Source: an uncultured Fastidiosipila sp.
GTDB lineage: Bacteria > Bacillota > Clostridia > Saccharofermentanales > Fastidiosipilaceae
Assembly: GCA_938014865.1 (NCBI GenBank)
Contig: CALLQJ010000264.1
Coordinates: forward strand, 1 to 10,354
Reading direction: 5' to 3'
Length of the DNA: 10,354 nt
The position numbers and the translations under genes were made by a program. The notes under the pieces were generated by a model. That model saw only the letters and a program-made list of their open reading frames with translations. It searched no databases and was not told the DNA's origin. Positions 7,097 through 10,354 of the stretch are shown here, one piece after another; position 1 is the first letter of the stretch, and the number at the start of each line of letters is the position of its first letter.

Positions 7097-7139
7097 AGTC
7101 TGATTCCTTTCGTAAAACTGCCGAGAGGGCTTTTCTTAT

Positions 7140-7158
7140 ATTGTACACTACCTGTAGA
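7140..7158 (-). promoter_or_regulatory. Possible -10 box and overlapping dyad operator of eda
   Basis: On the minus strand TACAAT (7140-7145) is a 5/6 match to a -10 box about 45 nt before the eda start; no convincing -35 is seen. Overlapping it, 7142-7158 has imperfect dyad symmetry, TnTACA and TGTAnA half-sites five bases apart. This is the shape expected for a dimeric repressor, plausible for a sugar-acid-controlled gene. The factor is unknown. Confidence 0.25.
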
Positions 7159-7188
7159 AAACATATCATTTGCCGGCCGCCAAACCCC

Positions 7189-7752
7189 TCAGATCCCGCA
7201 GTAAAGGCGCTTGAGCTCGGGATAGTCCGTGCCGAGGAGTCTTCGGGCCGCTTCGAGGTCGCGCAGCCAGAGCATGACCTTTTCGCGCGGGAGGATGAGC
7301 GGTTCCCGGTCATGCGTCGTCTCCACGGAAGGACCGGCCTTGCGCGTTATGATGACAAAACAAGGCCCTTCCGGCCCCGGCAGCAAAAGCCCTGCCATAT
7401 ATAGCCTTTTCTGATCCGGTATTTTGAAAAAATATTTTTCGCCCGGAACGCTTTTGCCGTTTTTATGCTGCCATTCGTAAAAGCCGGAACTCGGAATCAT
7501 CACGCGGTCGTGCCGGAACGCCGGGGCAAAGCTTCGTTTTTCTTCCACGGTCTCGGAACGGGCATGCAGAAGATTCTGACCGCTGCCGGAGAAAGGCAGG
7601 CCCCAGCGCGCCAAAAGCACCTCCTGATTCGCCCGCAAAACCGGCGCATCCGCCGTCGGGAAGACCTCCCCGCCCTTAAAGCGTCCCTTTAGTTTTGTTT
7701 CTTCGAGAAAGACCATGTAATCATCGGGGTCAAAAAAATAGCGTCCGCACAT
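7189..7752 (-). CDS. yedK: SRAP-domain protein (YedK/HMCES family, abasic-site DNA-protein cross-linker)
   Basis: Family members bind single-stranded DNA and form a thiazolidine cross-link between Cys2 and an abasic site, shielding it from breakage and error-prone repair. The 187-residue product begins MCGRY, with Cys2 exposed after Met removal. This and an AGGAGGT SD 7 nt upstream fix the start at 7750-7752. Other family blocks are ARWGLPF (48-54), the ARSET motif (64-68), PSSGFYEW (87-94, with active-site Glu93) and the TTHDREPLIL region (145-154), whose His147 matches the catalytic His of YedK. Two departures from the usual consensus are seen: the residue before ARSET is His63 rather than Asn, and the usual HxRMP reads HDREP. 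At 187 residues it is on the short side. It is transcribed away from the neighbouring plus-strand hydrolase; no LexA-type box was recognised. Confidence 0.92.
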   Translation of the reverse strand: MCGRYFFDPDDYMVFLEETKLKGRFKGGEVFPTADAPVLRANQEVLLARWGLPFSGSGQNLLHARSETVEEKRSFAPAFRHDRVMIPSSGFYEWQHKNGKSVPGEKYFFKIPDQKRLYMAGLLLPGPEGPCFVIITRKAGPSVETTHDREPLILPREKVMLWLRDLEAARRLLGTDYPELKRLYCGI

Positions 7753-7772
7753 CTCTCTTACCTCCTGTCCCT

Positions 7773-7778
7773 ATTATA
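7773..7778 (-). promoter_or_regulatory. Likely -10 box for the SRAP gene
   Basis: A perfect TATAAT on the minus strand lies about 20 nt before the start codon, inside an AT-rich stretch. No good -35 is visible at 16-18 nt spacing. If used, transcription would begin close to the SD and give a very short leader. Confidence 0.35.
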
Positions 7779-8066
7779 ATAATGAATATTAATACGCTTT
7801 TATGAAAGCTTTATACAAAAACAAAAGCCCGTCCCCCTCTTTTCCCGCCGGCCGGGCCCGCGCATTCCGCCGCTTTAATCCGTCTTTTTTATCCTTTGCA
7901 AAAGCCCGAAAAGCCTTTTATTTCAGCCTTTCCGGCACTTATATTTTGCAAATTTTAGCTTACACTTTGTCAGCTTCCCCATGAAATGTAAAGCATAAAC
8001 TATTAAATTGCACAAACTTAAGTGTATATATTTGCCTTTACGCCGAGCACATGCTATTCTGCCTAC

Positions 8067-8126
8067 GACTTTGCGCCGGAAGTCACTTGCGTATTATTTT
8101 AATCGAAGAGATAGCGGCGCAGGAGG
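8067..8126 (+). promoter_or_regulatory. Putative pseudoknot leader at the ribosome binding site of the hydrolase gene
   Basis: GACTT (8067-8071) and AAGTC (8080-8084) form a perfect stem whose eight-base loop is TGCGCCGG. Seven loop bases (TGCGCCG, 8072-8078) are exactly complementary to CGGCGCA (8115-8121), which directly abuts the GGAGG SD (8122-8126). The pairings can coexist as an H-type pseudoknot, though the short hairpin loop may limit this, or they may alternate. The pairing is seen in sequence; a regulatory role is inferred. It does not match a riboswitch class I recognise. Confidence 0.35.
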
Positions 8127-8138
8127 AAAGAAAAATTT

Positions 8139-9251
8139 ATGGATATTAAGCATAAGATTGAAGACCTACGCCGTTTCGGGCGTACAGTACTTGACAAGAT
8201 AAAAGATACGGAAAAAATCGGCGATTTCTTTCGCCGCAGAGGACTCGAACGCAAGCTGGTCGGAGCAGTAGCTGCCGTTACCCTTGCCGCCGTAGTCCTT
8301 GTTTCATTATTGCCCGCTTATTTCGGCGGCATGTTTGCCCGTAAAAACGAAATTGCCGAAGCTCCGGCAGATTCCGAAGAGCATGCGGCCGTCGCAGCGG
8401 CAGAAGATCCCGCAGAAATTGAAGCCGTGATGGGCACGCTCAATCGTGCGGGCGCTGAAAGCGAACTTAGTGAAAGCAAAGAAACAGAGCGCAAAGAGAA
8501 GGAAGAGCCCAAAGAGAGCACGGCGGAGTACGAGTTTTTCCTGACAAAGCAGGAAGTGCCGTCCGATCAGATAAGATCCGAAACAAGTGCCGAGAGCACG
8601 AGCGAAGCAAAGCAGGCTCCGGCTGCCGCAAGCAGCGCAGCTAAAAGCGAAAAGACCGCAGCGCCTACGCAGGCGAAGAGCACAACGGCTCCTGCGACGG
8701 TCAAGGAAACTGAAGAAACGAAGAGCGAGGCAAGTTCGGCCGCAGCGAGCGAAAGCAGCGCTGCTTCTGAAGCCGAAGAGAGCACAGAGACTGCGACACA
8801 GGCCACAACGGCCGAGCCGACTCCGGTGCCGACGACTGAGGCGCCTACAGAAGCACCGGCTCCCGCTGCCGTCATTTCCTATACGGACAGCGAGCTCAAT
8901 GCCTTCTATCATCTGATCGCTGCCGAAGCGTCCCCGAGCTGGGGCTATGAAGGACAGCTGATGATTGCCCAGACGGTTGTCAACCGCGTCCGTTCCGGAC
9001 TCTGGGGCGGTTCACTGAACAGTGTCATCTTTGCCCGCAATCAATTTACGCCGGCCATTAACGGCAGCATGTGGAATAAGTACCCGAATGCTCTGCAGAA
9101 ACAGGCCGTCTGGGATGCCCTGCACGGGGCCACCATCCTGCCGACGAATTCCTACTTTTTCTGCACCAGCGGTGCCTATTATTCAAGCAGCTGGTTCCAG
9201 TCGCTGACGGTGACTGCCACCTACGGGAATACCTATTTCATGGCCCACTGA
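8139..9251 (+). CDS. Membrane-anchored SleB/CwlJ-family cell wall hydrolase
   Basis: Predicted peptidoglycan hydrolase acting outside the membrane. The 370-residue product starts with a basic cytoplasmic segment (1-39), then a transmembrane anchor (about 40-62, AVAAVTLAAVVLVSLL). Next is a long low-complexity linker (about 66-246) rich in Ala, Ser, Glu, Thr and Pro, and finally the catalytic Hydrolase_2 domain (about 249-370). Domain hallmarks are YHLIAAEA with Glu263, EGQLMIAQTVVNRVRSG (271-287), the NQFTP motif (301-305) and the AVWDALHG-TILPTNSYFF block (323-341). Glu263 aligns with the glutamate believed to be catalytic in SleB; the usual following G-E reads P-S here. There is no LysM or sortase signal. 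The ATG at 8139 follows GGAGG with a slightly long 12-nt spacer. The gene is monocistronic, convergent with the nitroreductase and divergent from the SRAP gene. It could act in vegetative wall turnover as well as sporulation; sequence does not decide. Confidence 0.88.
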   Translation: MDIKHKIEDLRRFGRTVLDKIKDTEKIGDFFRRRGLERKLVGAVAAVTLAAVVLVSLLPAYFGGMFARKNEIAEAPADSEEHAAVAAAEDPAEIEAVMGTLNRAGAESELSESKETERKEKEEPKESTAEYEFFLTKQEVPSDQIRSETSAESTSEAKQAPAAASSAAKSEKTAAPTQAKSTTAPATVKETEETKSEASSAAASESSAASEAEESTETATQATTAEPTPVPTTEAPTEAPAPAAVISYTDSELNAFYHLIAAEASPSWGYEGQLMIAQTVVNRVRSGLWGGSLNSVIFARNQFTPAINGSMWNKYPNALQKQAVWDALHGATILPTNSYFFCTSGAYYSSSWFQSLTVTATYGNTYFMAH

Positions 9252-9303
9252 TCACGCAAGTAAACAGACAGCCTGCGGGCTGCAGCAGATAAAAGATAAA
9301 AGA

Positions 9304-9340
9304 AAAGCTGATAAGACACAAAACAGTTCTTATCGGCTTT
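9304..9340. terminator. Bidirectional terminator between the hydrolase and nitroreductase genes
   Basis: AAAGCTGATAAGA (9304-9316) pairs with TCTTATCGGCTTT (9328-9340) over 13 positions with one G-U pair and an 11-base loop. On the minus strand it is followed by TTCTTTTATCTTTTATC, a fair U-tract serving the nitroreductase gene. On the plus strand the tail is GTTTATGTTCTCTTT, weaker, serving the hydrolase gene. Confidence 0.7.
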
Positions 9341-9387
9341 GTTTATGTTCTCTTTAGTTTAAGTTCTCTTAGTTTATGTTCTCTGAT
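9341..9387. repeat. Three-copy short tandem repeat
   Basis: Three adjacent units start GTTTATGTTCTCT (9341), GTTTAAGTTCTCT (9357) and GTTTATGTTCTCT (9372), with periods of 16 and 15 bases. They sit next to the convergent terminator and are noncoding. They could be slippage-derived or extend the U-rich terminator tail. Confidence 0.7.
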
Positions 9388-9438
9388 GTCCCCGGGACGC
9401 CTCCCGAATGCCCGGAATGCTTGATGCCTTCCGTCTCT

Positions 9439-9957
9439 TCAGACTTCGCTCAGCACTTCCGCAAGCGCTTTGCGCTCCTTGTGTCTCGGCGAAGGCTCCG
9501 AATCCTTGCTTGCATAGCCCAAGGCAATGAGCATAATAGGCTCATGTTCTTCGGGCAGTTCAAAGCATTTGCGGCAGGCCGCGGGATCAAAGGCGCAGAT
9601 AAAGCAGCTGTGAAGGCCTAAGTCCTGGGCCTGCAGGGCAATATGGCTGCCGACAATGCCCAGATCCAGTTCCGCGGCATCAAAATCGTCATAGGAACGC
9701 ACCCAGCTTTGGCTGTGATCGGCACAAAGCAGGATGTGGTACGGCGCTTTGAAATAGCAGCGCGTCACTTCGGGCAGCAAGGCCTTCCCCTTTTCCGGGC
9801 CGATCAGATACATGTGAAAGGCCTGGGCATTGGTGGCGGTAGGCGCCAGCCGGGCGGCTTCTGCTATGCTGCGGATCTTCTCTTTTTCGGGCAGCTTCTC
9901 CGGATCGAAATGCCGTTCCGAATAACGGGCTGCTGCTAAACGTGCAAAATCTGACAT
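9439..9957 (-). CDS. Nitroreductase-family FMN-dependent oxidoreductase
   Basis: Small (172-residue) member of the NADH/NAD(P)H:FMN nitroreductase fold. The N-terminus has the family pattern ARYSERHF followed by AEAARLAPTATNAQAFHMYLI (about 32-52), where R-P-T-N-Q contact FMN in relatives. The second half has DLGIVGSHIALQAQDLGLHSCFI (about 98-120) and LPEEHEPIMLIALGYAS (about 134-150), also typical. Physiological substrates of such enzymes are generally unknown. The most likely start is the ATG at 9955-9957, 9 nt after AAGAAGG. An upstream in-frame ATG at 9964 directly abuts the SD, and the one at 9961 is only 3 nt away. It lies 81 nt downstream of the oxidoreductase gene in the same direction and may be cotranscribed with it. 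Confidence 0.9.
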   Translation of the reverse strand: MSDFARLAAARYSERHFDPEKLPEKEKIRSIAEAARLAPTATNAQAFHMYLIGPEKGKALLPEVTRCYFKAPYHILLCADHSQSWVRSYDDFDAAELDLGIVGSHIALQAQDLGLHSCFICAFDPAACRKCFELPEEHEPIMLIALGYASKDSEPSPRHKERKALAEVLSEV

Positions 9958-9995
9958 GATCATCATCCTTCTTTATAAATTTGCGGCTGCAATAC

Positions 9996-10010
9996 GCCGG
10001 GAAGCCCGGC
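9996..10010. repeat. Small GC-rich inverted repeat between the two oxidoreductase genes
   Basis: GCCGGG-AAG-CCCGGC is a six-base perfect inverted repeat about 40 nt before the nitroreductase start. No T-tract follows on either strand, so it is not a standard intrinsic terminator. It could attenuate read-through or have no role. Confidence 0.35.
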
Positions 10011-10038
10011 AGACGGCAGGCGGCCCGGAGCGGCTCTT

Positions 10039-10354
10039 TTACCGTGAAAAATCCAAGTCTATGCGGCGCTTTTCCCGGTCGGAACGCTGACAGGCTTCCA
10101 TCAGCTGCATCACATAGCGGTTCTCATTCAGCTTGACCAGGGGCTCTTCCCTGCCCGCCAGTACAGCGGCAAAATTATCATAAAACACCGTCCAGCTTTT
10201 CTCAATCAGCGGAATCTCTTCGCGCTGCTCGCTGAAGCGGGTACGCGGCGCCATGGTTTTGGTCGGCCCGGCGGAGGTGTAAAGGATCTGCTCTTCCCAG
10301 ACCACGGTCTTGTCCCGGGCCGAAATCAAGACGGCATTTTCGCCCCAGTCCGGG
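10039..10354 (-). CDS. C-terminal part of a Gfo/Idh/MocA-like NAD(P)-dependent oxidoreductase (partial)
   Basis: Only about 105 C-terminal residues are in the window, reading from PDWGENAVLISARDKTVVW to the end at DLDFSR. The frame is open through the window edge at 10354, so the true start lies outside; a TTG at 10327-10329 is internal. The segment resembles the end of Gfo/Idh/MocA proteins. It has the SWTVFYDNFAAVLAGREEPLV stretch, where the family typically has a helix with 'fy.nl..al..g..p', followed by NENRYVMQLMEACQRSDREKRRIDLDF, matching the final helix and strand. These enzymes oxidise or reduce sugars and polyols. The NAD(P)-binding Rossmann domain and the catalytic Lys-Pro motif are off-window, so the assignment is by C-terminal pattern only. 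Confidence 0.7.
   Translation of the reverse strand, partial: PDWGENAVLISARDKTVVWEEQILYTSAGPTKTMAPRTRFSEQREEIPLIEKSWTVFYDNFAAVLAGREEPLVKLNENRYVMQLMEACQRSDREKRRIDLDFSR

Larger units (their letters stand above)
7753..8138. other. Intergenic region between divergent genes
   Basis: This 386-base region separates the SRAP gene (minus) from the hydrolase gene (plus). It holds the minus-strand -10 box at 7773-7778, a GC-rich palindromic patch around 7845-7860 (CCGGCCGG core), and an AT-rich stretch at about 7920-8035 where a plus-strand promoter would be expected. Candidates there (TTGTCA near 7968, TATATA near 8027) lack a well-spaced partner. The structured leader described separately lies at 8067-8126. 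Short frames in the region have no SD and no recognisable protein. Confidence 0.6.

Noticed and set aside
6244..7832. A 13-base sequence, AACAAAAGCCCGT, present at 6244-6256 and 7820-7832
   Set aside because: Too short and in unrelated positions relative to genes. Probably coincidental; no third copy or dyad structure supports a regulatory site.
7985..8138. A ydaO (c-di-AMP) or c-di-GMP riboswitch before the wall hydrolase gene
   Set aside because: Expected from gene function, but I could not find the conserved core sequences of either class. Only the simple pseudoknot-capable element is supported.
7802..8202. Two short plus-strand frames (7802-7984 and 8008-8202) in the intergenic region
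   Set aside because: Neither has a ribosome binding site or a recognisable protein pattern, and the second overlaps the hydrolase start in another frame.
8307..8912. A 201-codon minus-strand frame opposite the hydrolase linker
   Set aside because: It mirrors the Ala/Ser/Glu-rich linker codons, giving a Cys/Arg/Leu-rich product with no SD or recognisable family. It is an artefact of low-complexity codons.
8587..8916. An Arg-rich plus-strand frame inside the hydrolase gene
   Set aside because: It is a shifted reading of the same low-complexity linker with no SD, and the in-frame hydrolase explains the region.

Overview
The window looks like a chromosomal housekeeping segment of a moderately GC-rich Bacillota, most likely a member of Clostridia. 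The evidence is the remA-gmk-rpoZ gene order, a RemA (DUF370) protein, strong AGGAGG-type ribosome binding sites, a single-chain dimeric-type glycyl-tRNA synthetase with a Cys4 zinc insertion, and a SleB-type wall hydrolase. No mobile element, CRISPR array, rRNA or tRNA was seen. All genes but one are on the minus strand, so the window is best read from right to left.

Left part (1-2856, minus strand): remA -> gmk -> rpoZ -> glyQS, apparently one operon. A weak promoter candidate lies upstream of remA, and rpoZ and glyQS overlap by ATGA. It joins a DNA-binding regulator, GMP kinase, the omega subunit of RNA polymerase and glycyl-tRNA synthetase (cut by the window edge). The omega subunit is unusual: its conserved core is followed by about 100 extra residues that end in a roughly 45-residue Asp/Glu tail.

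Centre-left (2985-6299, minus strand): a two-gene cell-wall synthesis unit. The first gene encodes a SEDS-family (RodA/FtsW) glycan polymerase fused to an N-terminal membrane-anchored FHA phosphothreonine-reader domain. The second encodes its partner class B penicillin-binding transpeptidase and overlaps it by ATGA. A consensus -10 box and a GTG start with a good SD define the 5' end. The pair looks like a condensed form of the actinobacterial fhaB-rodA-pbpA arrangement, but no kinase or phosphatase gene is in the window.

Centre-right (6325-8138): a monocistronic KDPG/KHG aldolase gene (eda) with a strong terminator, then a SRAP-domain (YedK/HMCES) abasic-site-protecting protein in which the usual Asn of the active-site NAR-ET motif reads His. 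A 386-base intergenic region follows. It ends in a leader that can form a pseudoknot touching the ribosome binding site of the next gene.

Right part (8139-10354): the only plus-strand gene, a membrane-anchored SleB-like hydrolase with a long Ala/Ser/Glu/Thr linker. It is followed by a probable bidirectional terminator with a three-copy short tandem repeat, a small nitroreductase (minus), and the C-terminal end of a Gfo/Idh/MocA-like oxidoreductase (minus, cut by the edge).

I see no clear novel multi-gene system. The most unusual items are the FHA-SEDS fusion, the acidic-tailed omega subunit and the possible pseudoknot leader.
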